Shown here: in pieces, positions 31,226 through 40,392 of the stretch | Layout of the letters: each line of letters starts with the position of its first letter | Numbering within the stretch: the first letter of the stretch is position 1 | From: Bacteroidales bacterium | Lineage (GTDB): Bacteria; Bacteroidota; Bacteroidia; Bacteroidales; UBA932 | DNA: 64,000 bases | NCBI GenBank assembly: GCA_017548445.1 | Contig: JAFYZZ010000039.1 | Coordinates: forward strand, 1 to 64,000 | Direction of reading: 5' to 3' | Program-made: the position numbers and the translations under genes | The notes under the pieces: model-generated | Told to the model about the DNA's origin: nothing | The model's database searches: none | The model's input: the letters and a program-made list of their open reading frames with translations, nothing else

Positions 31226-32560
31226 TTATAGGGGCTTGTATTCAAAACTCTTCAAAGCCGCTCCGCCGCGGAGCAGATAGGCCGGACGCAGGGCGAAGAA
31301 ACCGTTGTAGTTGTTGTGGTGGAAGGACGACACGTCCACGTCGCTGGACAGCGGCACCCAGTCGCCGTCGTCCTCGCGCTGCCACAGGCTTGCGTGGTTG
31401 CGTTCGTTGCGGATGCGGATGGCGAGGGAGGAAGCCTCGCCGTCGATGCCGAAGTAGGCCTGTTCGTTATAGAAGAGGTACAGGCCGGCGGCCCCGCCTT
31501 CCGGCACGGTGAACTCCGCCGTGATTTCGTACGACTCGTCCACGGCCGTGGCCGTCATCAGGGTGCCTCCCTCGAAACCGGGCTGCCAGCGCGCCCAGAG
31601 CAGGGGATTGGAGAAATCCCGCAGGTAGGAATAATCGCCCTGCAGGCCGCGCCGGTCCCACCTGGCGCCGTCTTTCTCCATCAGCACGGGCCAGCCGTCG
31701 GAGGTCCACTCCACGCTCTCGATGATGGTGCTGCGTCCCAGCGTATGGAAGCCGTTGCGGTAGGCGTGATAGACGACGTACCAGTTGCCGTCGGCGTCGT
31801 CCACCAGCGTTCCGTGGCCCTTGGACCACCAGGCCTCGTCAGCCGAGTAGGTGTGCACCATCGGGTTGTGCGGGCTGTTCTCCCAGGGACCGAGAGCGGA
31901 CTTGCTGCGCGCCACCACGACCATATGGCTGGTCACGGGGCCCGCGGTGCCGCCTTCCGCGCTCACGAGGTAGAACCAGTCGCCCCGCCTGAAGAGCTTG
32001 GGCGACTCGAGCCACATCCCCTCGGTCTCCCATTCGGCGGGGTATTCCCAGCCGTTGTAGGCCTTCCGGGGGCGTCCCGCGGCGGAAAGCCCGTCCGGCG
32101 AGAGCGGCGTCACGAAGCCGTTGTTGGTGTAGAGGTAGCGCTGTCCGTCTTCGCCCACCACGTGGCCCGGGTCGATGCCGCCCACGTCCAGCTTGACAGG
32201 AGCGCTCCAGGGGCCTTCCGGCCGGTCGGCCGTGACCACGTAGTTCTCGCCGCGGCTCGTCGGATAGTAGATGTAGAACTTCCCGTCCACCTTGCAGAGA
32301 TCGGGGGCGTAGATGGAATAGTCACCGTCCTCGACGGCGCGCGCAATGGGTTCCCAGTGCAGCAGGTCGGTGGAATGCCAGACCAGCAGGGCGGGGAAGT
32401 AGGTGAACGACGAGTGCGTCATATAGAAATCCTTGCCGTCGCGCAGGATGGAAGGATCCGGGTAGTCGCCCGGGAAGATGCAGGTCTTCAGGGGCACAGC
32501 CTTCGGCGCACAGCCGGCGAGTGCGGCCAGGGTGGCCAGGATCAGGAATGCTCGTTTCAT
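31226..32560 (-). CDS. Glycoside hydrolase family 43 lipoprotein
   Basis: 444 aa. Lipobox LAALAGC (Cys17), then a five-bladed propeller of GH43 with the likely catalytic base Asp35 in DYPDPSILRD, a middle Asp in GGIDPGHVV and a likely acid Glu in EGMWLESPKLF. A C-terminal beta-sandwich (about residues 320-444, FEGGTLMTATAVDESYEITAEF) resembles the accessory module of beta-xylosidase and arabinofuranosidase type enzymes. Likely substrate is xylan or arabinan side chains, exported to the envelope; exact specificity unknown. It is 4 bp downstream of the nucleoside hydrolase-like gene in one operon. Confidence 0.9.
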   Translation of the reverse strand: MKRAFLILATLAALAGCAPKAVPLKTCIFPGDYPDPSILRDGKDFYMTHSSFTYFPALLVWHSTDLLHWEPIARAVEDGDYSIYAPDLCKVDGKFYIYYPTSRGENYVVTADRPEGPWSAPVKLDVGGIDPGHVVGEDGQRYLYTNNGFVTPLSPDGLSAAGRPRKAYNGWEYPAEWETEGMWLESPKLFRRGDWFYLVSAEGGTAGPVTSHMVVVARSKSALGPWENSPHNPMVHTYSADEAWWSKGHGTLVDDADGNWYVVYHAYRNGFHTLGRSTIIESVEWTSDGWPVLMEKDGARWDRRGLQGDYSYLRDFSNPLLWARWQPGFEGGTLMTATAVDESYEITAEFTVPEGGAAGLYLFYNEQAYFGIDGEASSLAIRIRNERNHASLWQREDDGDWVPLSSDVDVSSFHHNNYNGFFALRPAYLLRGGAALKSFEYKPL

Positions 32561-32564
32561 ATTG

Positions 32565-33929
32565 TCAGTGCTGAATCGCCATTAATCTGATGTATTTGAG
32601 AACCAGGTCGCACCAGACGGGGTCGCCGGGGTACTGGTAGCGTGCGTTGCCGTTCGGGTCTTCCCGGAACAGGGTTTCGCCGTTGGGGGTGAGCGTCACC
32701 CAGCCGCGCGGGGAGAGCTTGTAGAGGTCGTCGCCCTCCACGGCGTTGATGACGGCTTGCGGGTCCCACATCTTCTGGCCGGTGTCGCAGTTGAGGAACT
32801 GGTAGGTCCACTTGATGGGGTGCAGGTCGGTCCAGTCCATATCGGCGATGACGGTTTCGGGACGGTAGTCCAGCGGATCGCCCACCTCGCCGGGGGAGAA
32901 GATGACGTCCACCTCCCTGGGCAGGAGTTCGAAGAACTTCAGGGAGAAGTCGATGGCCGCCTTGAAATTGTAGTCGGGTTCCACCGCGTCGCCGAACACG
33001 CCGCCCATTGCGTAGATGTCCTTCACCTTGCGGCGTACCAGTTCTACGCCGCTGAGCGGGGAATACTCGTCCGGACCGGACTCCAGCAGGCGGGAAAGGG
33101 TGGTCACGAAGCCGATGGAGGCGATGGTGACGGAGCGGTCGGGCTGCTCCGCCAGTAGCTTTCGGTAGAGCTTGTAGCCTTCCTGGTAGGTTCCGTCGTC
33201 GCCGACGGTGCGCGGGAACATCGGCACGGCGTCCGTGGTGCGCGCGTACGGGAGATTATGATAGGTGATGAAAACGTGCGGGTCCGGAATGCCCCGGGTT
33301 TCCAGGCCGATGGGGATGTCCGGGTAACCGTAGAAGTTGTTCAGCACGTCCACGATGTCCGCGTTGGCCTTGCCCATCCGGTCCACGATCACGCCGATCA
33401 GGTTGCAGCGCTTCATATCCATATAACGGTAGAGCATCATCAGGGCGAAGAGGTCGTCGGTGGAGGAGCCCATATCGCAGTCGAGGATGATGCGGAGGTC
33501 CTTCTGCTCGTAGTTGGTCTTGACGTTGATGCCCTTGGAAGCGACGTAAACAGAATGCTGGCCGTTTTCGCGGGCGAAGGCCACGGCGGCAGCCAGGCTG
33601 TCTTCCGGGAAGGACCGGGTGCTGTCGAAGTAGTAATGGCCGTCTTCCTCGTTGTACCAGCCGCCCACGAGGTTCTGGTGGGCGCGGGCGTGCTTGATGA
33701 CGGCCGGCAGGCTCTTGCGGTCGAAACTGTTCTGCGTCTCCTTGTAGGAGACCATAATGCCTTCGGAGGGCTGGCGCATCGTGTCCAGGTCGAGGGTGAA
33801 TCCGTCGGGATACATCTGCCCCATCGCGTAGATGACGTTGACCAGTTCCTTGTCCGAGAGCCTCTCCTGGGCCCGTAGCCCGGAGAAAGCGGCGCACAGC
33901 GCGAGTGCGAATAGGAGTACTTTCTTCAT
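32565..33929 (-). CDS. Exported nucleoside hydrolase-like protein with N-terminal extension
   Basis: 454 aa. Signal peptide (MKKVLLFALALCAAFSGLRA), then an unfamiliar domain of about 120 residues (LSDKELVNVIYAMGQMYPDG, ARAHQNLVGGWYNEEDGHYY), then an inosine/uridine-preferring nucleoside hydrolase domain starting near residue 150, with the Ca-binding aspartates in IILDCDMGSSTDDLFAL, the loop KDIYAMGGVFG and the C-terminal WDPQAVINAV. IUNH enzymes cleave ribonucleosides at the N-glycosidic bond; export and the partner GH43 gene suggest nucleoside or ribosyl scavenging, but the exact substrate is uncertain. The N-terminal part was not recognised. Confidence 0.85.
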   Translation of the reverse strand: MKKVLLFALALCAAFSGLRAQERLSDKELVNVIYAMGQMYPDGFTLDLDTMRQPSEGIMVSYKETQNSFDRKSLPAVIKHARAHQNLVGGWYNEEDGHYYFDSTRSFPEDSLAAAVAFARENGQHSVYVASKGINVKTNYEQKDLRIILDCDMGSSTDDLFALMMLYRYMDMKRCNLIGVIVDRMGKANADIVDVLNNFYGYPDIPIGLETRGIPDPHVFITYHNLPYARTTDAVPMFPRTVGDDGTYQEGYKLYRKLLAEQPDRSVTIASIGFVTTLSRLLESGPDEYSPLSGVELVRRKVKDIYAMGGVFGDAVEPDYNFKAAIDFSLKFFELLPREVDVIFSPGEVGDPLDYRPETVIADMDWTDLHPIKWTYQFLNCDTGQKMWDPQAVINAVEGDDLYKLSPRGWVTLTPNGETLFREDPNGNARYQYPGDPVWCDLVLKYIRLMAIQH

Positions 33930-33982
33930 AACACACGAAGATAGATGTTTTCCGGGAAATTGGCAAGCCCCCTTCTTTTTCG

Positions 33983-33990
33983 TATATTTG
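33983..33990 (+). promoter_or_regulatory. -7 promoter box of the dihydrolipoyl dehydrogenase gene
   Basis: TATATTTG fits TAnnTTTG, with TTGG at 33960 at a plausible -33 spacing. It is 24 bp before the ATG at 34015. Confidence 0.75.
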
Positions 33991-34014
33991 CAGGACCAAT
34001 CAATTCAAGGATAA

Positions 34015-35397
34015 ATGTACGATCTTGCCATCATCGGAGGCGGTCCCGGCGGCTATGTGGCTGCGGGGCGCGCCGGCGCGGCCGGACTCTCCGTCGTGCT
34101 TTTTGAAAAGGACAGCCTGGGAGGCGTGTGCCTGAACGAGGGGTGCATCCCCACGAAGACGCTCCTGTACAGCGCCAAGGTGTATGACTACACCCGCCAC
34201 GCGGACAGGTACGGCGTGAGCGTGGACGGTTCGGCCGTCGATTTCGGCGCCGTGTTCAAGCGCAAGGAGAAGGTGGTGCGCAAGCTGGTGGCCGGCGTGA
34301 AGGCGCAGATGAAGGCCGCCGGCGTGGAGGTGGTCGCCGCCGAGGCGGTGATCCGCGGCCGCGGCGAAGAAGGAATCTCCATCACCGCCGGCGAGGCTGG
34401 GTATCAGGCGCGAAACCTGCTGATCTGCAGTGGATCGGATGCCGTCGTGCCGCCCATTCCGGGCCTACGCGAGGGTTTGGGCTCCACCGTCGTTACCAAC
34501 CGCGAGATCCTCTCCCTGGCGGAGCAGCCCGCGGAGCTGGTGGTCATCGGCGGAGGCGTGATCGGGATGGAGTTCGCGAGTTTCTTCAACTCCATCGGCA
34601 CGAAGGTGACGGTGGTGGAGATGCTCCCCAAGATCCTGGGTCCGATGGACGACGAGATCAGCGCGATGCTGCAGGCCCAGTACGAGAAGAAGGGCGTGGA
34701 GTTCCGCCTGAACTGCAAGGTGGTGGCCGTGGAAGGCGACACGGTGGTTTATGAGAATCCGGAAGGGGAGACCTGCCGCGTACGCGGCGACAGGATCCTG
34801 GTTTCCGTGGGCCGCCGCGCCCGGCTGCAGGGTTTCGGCCTGGAGAGCCTGGGCGTGGAGCTGGCGCTGAACCCCGCCGGCCGTCCCTACGGCATCAAAG
34901 TGGACGGGCGGATGCGCACCAACGTGCCCGGCGTGTACGCCGCGGGCGATGTGACAGGCTTCTCGATGCTCGCCCATACCGCTTCGCGCGAAGGCGAGGT
35001 GGCGGTGAACGACATCCTCGGCATCGCCGACCGGATGCGCTACGACGCCATTCCGGGCGTGGTCTATACCAATCCGGAAGTCGCAGGCACGGGCCTCACC
35101 GAGGCCGAAGCCATAGCACGCGGGATCGATTATCAGGTATATAAGCTTCCGATGGCTTTCTCCGGCCGTTTCGTGGCCGAGAACGAAAGGGGCGAGGGGC
35201 TCTGCAAGGTCGTCGCCGACCGGAACGGCGGAGCGGTCCTGGGCGTCCATATGCTGGGCAACCCCTGCTCGGAGATCATCCAGGGCGCCTGCATCGCCAT
35301 TACACAGGGGATGACCGTGGAGCAACTGAAGGATGTGGTGTTCCCGCATCCGACCGTGTCCGAGATCCTGAAGGAAACCCTGTTCTCGCTCAAATAG
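34015..35397 (+). CDS. lpdA: Dihydrolipoyl dehydrogenase
   Basis: 460 aa flavoprotein that reoxidises dihydrolipoyl groups of 2-oxoacid dehydrogenase or glycine-cleavage complexes with NAD+. FAD-binding LAIIGGGPGGYVAAGRA, redox disulfide GGVCLNEGCIPTKTLLY, NAD-binding LVVIGGGVIGMEFASFF, GDVTGFSMLAHTASREG, and the catalytic His-Glu near the C-terminus in VFPHPTVSE are all present. No complex subunits are encoded alongside, so its partner is elsewhere. It is monocistronic and converges on the FMN oxidoreductase gene with a 17-bp gap. Confidence 0.95.
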   Translation: MYDLAIIGGGPGGYVAAGRAGAAGLSVVLFEKDSLGGVCLNEGCIPTKTLLYSAKVYDYTRHADRYGVSVDGSAVDFGAVFKRKEKVVRKLVAGVKAQMKAAGVEVVAAEAVIRGRGEEGISITAGEAGYQARNLLICSGSDAVVPPIPGLREGLGSTVVTNREILSLAEQPAELVVIGGGVIGMEFASFFNSIGTKVTVVEMLPKILGPMDDEISAMLQAQYEKKGVEFRLNCKVVAVEGDTVVYENPEGETCRVRGDRILVSVGRRARLQGFGLESLGVELALNPAGRPYGIKVDGRMRTNVPGVYAAGDVTGFSMLAHTASREGEVAVNDILGIADRMRYDAIPGVVYTNPEVAGTGLTEAEAIARGIDYQVYKLPMAFSGRFVAENERGEGLCKVVADRNGGAVLGVHMLGNPCSEIIQGACIAITQGMTVEQLKDVVFPHPTVSEILKETLFSLK

Positions 35398-35414
35398 CCG
35401 TTCCGAATCCCGCG

Positions 35415-36476
35415 CTAGAAGGCCATCCGGTGGATGACCGTCGGGTCCATCTTCTTCAGTTCGGTGACGCCGGTGGCGGCCATCACGCCCGCCAGTTCGG
35501 CCGTCATCTCCTTGATCCGTTTGGCGGTGGCGTCCACACCGTCGCGCAGGAGGGGCATCAGGTGCCGGCCCACGGAAACGGCGTCGGCGCCCAGCGCCAG
35601 GCATTTGTAGGCGTCCATTCCGCTGACGACGCCGCAGTCGATGAAAATCTTCATCCTGCCCTTCACGACGTCGGCGATCTGCTCGAGCGCCAGCAGCGGC
35701 GGGATGGAGTAGGCGACCCGGCCGCCGTGGTGGGAGAGGACGATGCCCGACACGCCCGCCTCCAGGCACCTTCGGGCGTCGGCCGGACTCAGCACGCCCT
35801 TGACGATGAAGGGAACGCTGCCGGCGGCTTGCACGAAGGAGCGCATCTCAGCCGTGCTCTTGGGTTTCATCGGGAGGCCGAACACGTTGTCATAGCCTCC
35901 GGTGCCGTTGAAGGCGTGGTCTATGTCCATTCCGACGGCGAAGCAGCCGATGCCCACGGCGTGGCGGATGCGGCGGAAGACCTCGGCGTCGTCGGCGTGC
36001 GGCTTGATGACCTTGATGGTCCGGGCGCCGGTGGCGACCACCTCTTCCAGGTCGCGGTCTTCCCCCATTCCCATCCAGTGGACGGCGTTGCAGGCGGCGG
36101 CCGCCTGCGCATAGATCACCAGTCCGTTGCCGTTGGGGACGCGCAGATGCGAAAGCGCGGCGGTCATAACGGGCGTGTCGAAGGTCTCGCCGAACAGCTC
36201 GAACTTCGTCGAGGGCAGGCCGGCGTCCATATAGCGGGTTTCCACCAGCAGGGAGTCGAAGAAAGCGCGCGTGATGGCGTCGGAGTCGCCGGGCCGCACG
36301 GCCGGGGCCGGCTGCGGGGCGGAAGCCTGTTGCTGCGGCACGGCCGCCGGTGCGGCGGCGGATGCATCCGAGGGAGTCTCGGCGCCCGAGGCGACGACGC
36401 CGGGGATGGACAGGGCGGCGATGGAGGCCGTGGATACTTTGACGAAGGATCTCCTGGAAATAGGTTTTTCTTTCAT
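35415..36476 (-). CDS. Alpha-hydroxy-acid oxidising FMN enzyme with twin-arginine signal
   Basis: 353 aa. C-terminal (beta/alpha)8 domain of the FMN-dependent 2-hydroxyacid dehydrogenase family (FDTPVMTAALSHL, PFIVKGVLSPADARRCLEAG, catalytic His-Arg in SHHGGR, KIFIDCGVVSGMDAYKCLALG). The N-terminus has a Tat-like signal SRRSFVKVSTASIAALSIPG followed by a Ser/Ala/Pro-rich linker (residues about 30-65), so the enzyme is predicted to be exported folded with FMN, which is unusual for the family. The substrate is not evident; lactate or glycolate are family options. It is divergent from a second Tat-type oxidoreductase gene. Confidence 0.88.
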   Translation of the reverse strand: MKEKPISRRSFVKVSTASIAALSIPGVVASGAETPSDASAAAPAAVPQQQASAPQPAPAVRPGDSDAITRAFFDSLLVETRYMDAGLPSTKFELFGETFDTPVMTAALSHLRVPNGNGLVIYAQAAAACNAVHWMGMGEDRDLEEVVATGARTIKVIKPHADDAEVFRRIRHAVGIGCFAVGMDIDHAFNGTGGYDNVFGLPMKPKSTAEMRSFVQAAGSVPFIVKGVLSPADARRCLEAGVSGIVLSHHGGRVAYSIPPLLALEQIADVVKGRMKIFIDCGVVSGMDAYKCLALGADAVSVGRHLMPLLRDGVDATAKRIKEMTAELAGVMAATGVTELKKMDPTVIHRMAF

Positions 36477-36517
36477 ATGCGGTTAATGTTGATGTTGTAA
36501 AAATAGCAAATAATTCG

Positions 36518-36525
36518 TAGGTTTG
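36518..36525 (+). promoter_or_regulatory. -7 promoter box of the aldo/keto reductase gene
   Basis: TAGGTTTG fits TAnnTTTG and ends 10 nt before the ATG at 36536, leaving only a few nucleotides of leader. Confidence 0.65.
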
Positions 36526-36535
36526 TACCAGACCA

Positions 36536-37933
36536 ATGACCGATTCGGATATGGATGACAAAATGACTCGCCGTGAGGCCCTTAAGGGCCTGTTTTTCGC
36601 CGGAATGGGGCTCGCCGCAGGCGGCCCGCTCCTTCGCTCGCTCGGCACGCCCGTCAATGCCGCAACCCCTCCTGCGGCCGCTCCCTGGAAAGAAGCGCCC
36701 GCAGGTTCGAAAATCGACACCCGCACCTGGAGCAAGATGGGGGAGACCCTCGGGATGCTCGGTCTGGGCTGTATGCGCCTGCCCACGCGTTCCGGCGGGG
36801 GCGGCGGCTTCGGCCGCCACCAGGCCCTGGACCAGGAGGCCGTCAACGAGATGGTGGACTACGCCATCGCCCACGGCATCAACTACTTCGACACCGCCCC
36901 CGCCTATGGCGAGTCCGAGGTGGTGACGGGCAAGGCGCTCAGCCGTCATCCCCGCGAATCCTTCAAGATCGCGACCAAGATCTCCAATATGAACGGCCCG
37001 GCCACGCTCTCCGCCGGCAAGGAAATGTTCGAGACCTCCCTGAAGAACCTGCAGGTGAAGTACGTGGACTTCCTGCTGCTGCACAATCTGCAGAATATCA
37101 GCGGCTTCAATTCCCGCTTCCGCGATAACAAACTGTTCGACTGGCTGAAGCAGCAGAAGGCCGCGGGCCGCATCAAGCATCTGGGTTTCTCCTTCCACGG
37201 CAGCAACGCCGACCTGCCGGCGCTGGTGGACCTTTACGACTGGGATTTCGTGCAGATCCAGCTCAACTATGCCGACTGGAAGGAAATGTCGCGGGGCTGG
37301 GGCTCCGGCGGCGGAAGCGTGACCAGTTCCGAATACCTGTACAACTATCTCGTCGGCAAGGGCATTCCCGTGCTGGTGATGGAACCCGTGAAGGGCGGCG
37401 CCCTGGCGAATGTCAGTGAAGGCGTCGCGGCCGTGATGCGCGAGCGTCATCCTGACCTGACGCCCGCCGCGAACGCCCTGACTTTCGTGGGTTCGCTTCC
37501 GGGCGTGATGGTGACGCTGAGCGGAATGTCCAATATGGAGCAGCTCAAGGAGAACGTCTCCCTGTTCACGGACTTCAAGCCTTTCGACGAGGAGGAGCGT
37601 GCCTTTATGCTCACGGTGGCGGACCTGTATAAGTCCAAGGGCCAGATTCCCTGTACGGCGTGCGCCTACTGTATGCCCTGCCCGGCCGGCGTGGACATCC
37701 CCGGCAACTTCAAGATCTTCAACAGTGCCAGCGACGCGCTCACCGCGGCGGATACCGACCGCAAGGACGTCGCCGACAAGCGCAAGGCCTTCCTGAAGCT
37801 CTACAACGCCCAGGACAAGGGCGTCCGGGCAGACGCCTGCGTGGGCTGCAACGCCTGCCTGCCGAAGTGCCCGCAGCACATCAGCATCCCGCAGCATATG
37901 CAGCGCATCCGGGAGCTGGCCGCGAAGATCTGA
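36536..37933 (+). CDS. Tat-exported aldo/keto reductase with C-terminal 2x[4Fe-4S] domain
   Basis: 465 aa. Tat-type signal (TRREALKGLFFAGMGLAAGG), an aldo/keto reductase barrel (INYFDTAPAYGESEVVTGKA, KIATKISNM, VDFLLLHNLQ, IKHLGFSFHG), and a C-terminal ferredoxin-like segment with cysteine clusters CTACAYCMPCPAG and CVGCNACLPKCPQ. This layout is widespread in anaerobes and suggests an Fe-S-linked reductase, not an NADPH one. ATGs at 36536, 36551 and 36563 are all possible starts; the promoter leaves very little leader for the first, and the last sits directly before TRREALKG. Substrate unknown. Confidence 0.9.
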   Translation: MTDSDMDDKMTRREALKGLFFAGMGLAAGGPLLRSLGTPVNAATPPAAAPWKEAPAGSKIDTRTWSKMGETLGMLGLGCMRLPTRSGGGGGFGRHQALDQEAVNEMVDYAIAHGINYFDTAPAYGESEVVTGKALSRHPRESFKIATKISNMNGPATLSAGKEMFETSLKNLQVKYVDFLLLHNLQNISGFNSRFRDNKLFDWLKQQKAAGRIKHLGFSFHGSNADLPALVDLYDWDFVQIQLNYADWKEMSRGWGSGGGSVTSSEYLYNYLVGKGIPVLVMEPVKGGALANVSEGVAAVMRERHPDLTPAANALTFVGSLPGVMVTLSGMSNMEQLKENVSLFTDFKPFDEEERAFMLTVADLYKSKGQIPCTACAYCMPCPAGVDIPGNFKIFNSASDALTAADTDRKDVADKRKAFLKLYNAQDKGVRADACVGCNACLPKCPQHISIPQHMQRIRELAAKI

Positions 37934-37998
37934 CGGGCTTTTGAACAATCAGAACATTTTATGGACGGTGGCGTTATGAGAATGTGCGGCAGAATTCT

Positions 37999-38006
37999 TA
38001 TTTTTG
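37999..38006 (+). promoter_or_regulatory. -7 promoter box of the tandem GH3 genes
   Basis: TATTTTTG fits TAnnTTTG, 33 bp before the ATG at 38040. It covers the in-frame TTG at 38004, ruling that out as the start. Confidence 0.7.
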
Positions 38007-38039
38007 CCAAACAAGAATCATAACACCAAAACCGTCTAT

Positions 38040-40382
38040 ATGAAGAAGATTTTCCTGATTGCCGCCACCGGACTGATGACCCTGTCCGCGCTGGCCCAAC
38101 CCCAACTCCGCAAGGACAACATCGATGAAGTCCTGAAGGCGATGACCCTCGAAGAGAAGGCCACCCTTCTGGTCGGCGGCGCCCGTGCCGCTACGGTGAA
38201 CGGCGTAACTTCCGGCGTGGCCCACCAGGTGCCCGGTGCAGCCGGCAACACCCGTCCCATCGAGCGCCTCGGCATACCCGGCACCGTACTGGCCGACGGC
38301 CCTGCCGGCCTGCGCATCCAGCCTACCCGTGAGGGTACCGCCCAGACCTTCTACTGCACCGGTTTCCCGGTGGGCACGCTGCTGGCGAGTTCCTGGGACC
38401 TGGCCCTGGTGCGCGAGGTGACGGAGGCGATGGGCAACGAAGTCCACGAATACGGTGTGGACGTGCTGCTCGCTCCGGGTATGAACATCCACCGCAACCC
38501 GCTCAACGGCCGCAACTTCGAGTATTTCTCCGAGGATCCCGTCCTCTCCGGACGGATGGCCGCCGCCTATGTGCAGGGCATCCAGAGCAATGACGTGGGC
38601 GTGTCCGTCAAGCACTACGCCCTCAACAACCAGGAGACCAACCGCAACGAGGACGACGCCCGCGTGAGCGAGCGCGCCCTGCGCGAGATCTATCTCAAGA
38701 ATTTCGAGATTGCCGTCAAGGAGGCCGAGCCCTGGACCGTGATGTCTTCCTATAACAAGCTCAACGGCGAGTATACCCAGCAGAAATGGGACCTGCTAAC
38801 CGGCATCCTGCGCGACGAGTGGGGCTACAAGGGAATCGTGATGACCGACTGGGGCAACAAGGCCGGAACCGTCAAGGCTGTCCAGGCGGGCAATGACCTG
38901 ATGGAGCCGGGCAACCAGAACGAGATCGACCGCATCGTCGCGGGCGTGAAGGACGGCAGCCTGGACATCAAGGACGTGGACCGCAACGTCCGCAATATGC
39001 TGGAGTACATCGTAAAGACCCCGTCCTTCAAGAAGTATCAGTTCTCCAACAAGCCCGACCTGAAGGCGCACGCCGAGGTGGCCCGCAGGGCCGCCGGCGA
39101 GGCGATGGTCCTGCTGCGCAACGAGAATAACACCCTTCCTGTGGCCTCCGGCCAGAAAGTGGCCCTCTACGGCATCTCCGCCATCGATTTCGTGGCCGGC
39201 GGTACCGGTTCCGGCGACGTGAACAAGGCCTATGTCGTCAATATGGTGGAAGCGCTGACCAATGCCGGCTTCACCCTGGACAAGGGGCTTTCCGACTACT
39301 ACCAGGCCTATGTCGACTATGACAAGGCGCAGCAGGCGCTCAGCGGCGCCCAGACCTCCTGGTTCAGCCGCCGCAAGCTTGCCGAGATTCCCATCCCGGA
39401 AGCCGCCATCAACAACGAGGCGCGCGCCAACGACCTGGCCGTCATCGTGATCGGCCGCAACGCCGGTGAAGGCGCCGACCGCAGGATGGTCGACGACTTC
39501 GACCTGACGAACGTCGAGCGCGAACTGCTCCGTGACGTCAGCACCGCCTTCCACGCCGTCGGCAAGAAGGTTGTCGTCGTGCTGAACGTGGGCGGCGTGA
39601 TCGAGACCAACTCCTGGAAGAACAGCGTGGACGCCATCGTCCTGCCCTGGTCCCCGGGCCAGGAAGGCGCGAACGCCGTCGTGGACGTGCTGACCGGCAA
39701 GGTCAACCCTTCCGGCAAGCTCCCGATGACCTTCCCGCTGAGTTTTATGGACCACCCGTCCTCCGCCAACTTCCCGTACAACTACAACCGGGGCGGCCAG
39801 CAGAATGCGGGCTTCGGCTTCGGCGGCCCGCAGCAGCGCCAGCTCCAGAAGGACGTGGACTACACGAACTACGAGGAAGGCATCTGGGTGGGCTACCGCT
39901 ACTTCTCCACGGCCGGCAAGGATGTCTCCTATCCGTTCGGCTTCGGCCTGAGCTATACCACCTTCGCCTACGGAAAACCCGTAGTGAAGGCCGTTGCGGG
40001 CGGTTTTGAAGCCAGCGTGACCGTGACCAACACGGGCGCCGTGGCCGGCAGGGAAGTGGTCGAGCTTTACGTGTCCGCACCTGCGGGCGGCCTCGACAAG
40101 CCCGTCCGCGAGCTCAAGGGCTTCGCCAAGACCCGCGAACTCCGTCCGGGCGAGAGCCAGACCGTGACCGTCAAGGTCAGCAACTACGACATCGCTTCCT
40201 TCAACGATGCAAACTCCGCCTGGGAGGCCCCTGCCGGCACCTACAAGCTGCAGTTCGGCGCCAGCGTGGAGGACATCCGCGCCACGGTGGACTACAAGCT
40301 CAAGAAGGCGCAGACCTGGAAGGTCGCCGACCTCTTCGCCCTCGAGCAGCCGCTCGATGAAATCAAGGTAATCCGCAAATAA
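38040..40382 (+). CDS. Glycoside hydrolase family 3, exported beta-glucosidase-like
   Basis: 780 aa with a Sec signal peptide (MKKIFLIAATGLMTLSALAQ). Layout: GH3 N-terminal barrel (AMTLEEKATLLVGG, VLADGPAGLRI, NIHRNPLNGRNFEYFSEDP, VSVKHYALNNQETNR), nucleophile Asp270 in IVMTDWGN, GH3 C-terminal sandwich with GRNAGEGADRRMVDDFDL, and a fibronectin III-like domain at the end (VTVTNTGAVAGREVVELYV). Residues around 605-625 form a Gly/Gln/Phe-rich insert (GGQQNAGFGFGGPQQRQLQ). It likely releases terminal beta-glucosyl units in the periplasm. A paralogue follows 10 bp later. Confidence 0.94.
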   Translation: MKKIFLIAATGLMTLSALAQPQLRKDNIDEVLKAMTLEEKATLLVGGARAATVNGVTSGVAHQVPGAAGNTRPIERLGIPGTVLADGPAGLRIQPTREGTAQTFYCTGFPVGTLLASSWDLALVREVTEAMGNEVHEYGVDVLLAPGMNIHRNPLNGRNFEYFSEDPVLSGRMAAAYVQGIQSNDVGVSVKHYALNNQETNRNEDDARVSERALREIYLKNFEIAVKEAEPWTVMSSYNKLNGEYTQQKWDLLTGILRDEWGYKGIVMTDWGNKAGTVKAVQAGNDLMEPGNQNEIDRIVAGVKDGSLDIKDVDRNVRNMLEYIVKTPSFKKYQFSNKPDLKAHAEVARRAAGEAMVLLRNENNTLPVASGQKVALYGISAIDFVAGGTGSGDVNKAYVVNMVEALTNAGFTLDKGLSDYYQAYVDYDKAQQALSGAQTSWFSRRKLAEIPIPEAAINNEARANDLAVIVIGRNAGEGADRRMVDDFDLTNVERELLRDVSTAFHAVGKKVVVVLNVGGVIETNSWKNSVDAIVLPWSPGQEGANAVVDVLTGKVNPSGKLPMTFPLSFMDHPSSANFPYNYNRGGQQNAGFGFGGPQQRQLQKDVDYTNYEEGIWVGYRYFSTAGKDVSYPFGFGLSYTTFAYGKPVVKAVAGGFEASVTVTNTGAVAGREVVELYVSAPAGGLDKPVRELKGFAKTRELRPGESQTVTVKVSNYDIASFNDANSAWEAPAGTYKLQFGASVEDIRATVDYKLKKAQTWKVADLFALEQPLDEIKVIRK

Positions 40383-40392
40383 TCAATCAAAT

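Noticed and set aside
31169..31231. 20-codon plus-strand ORF after TAACCAAAATCATTAACCA, resembling the leader context of SusC-type genes
   Set aside because: It is too short, lies across the 3' end of GH43 and no SusC homology follows; at most a decayed remnant.
38004..38039. TTG start for the first GH3 gene, and similar TTG starts at 24031, 31087 and 53471
   Set aside because: Each of these TTGs lies within a -7 promoter box, and a better ATG follows.
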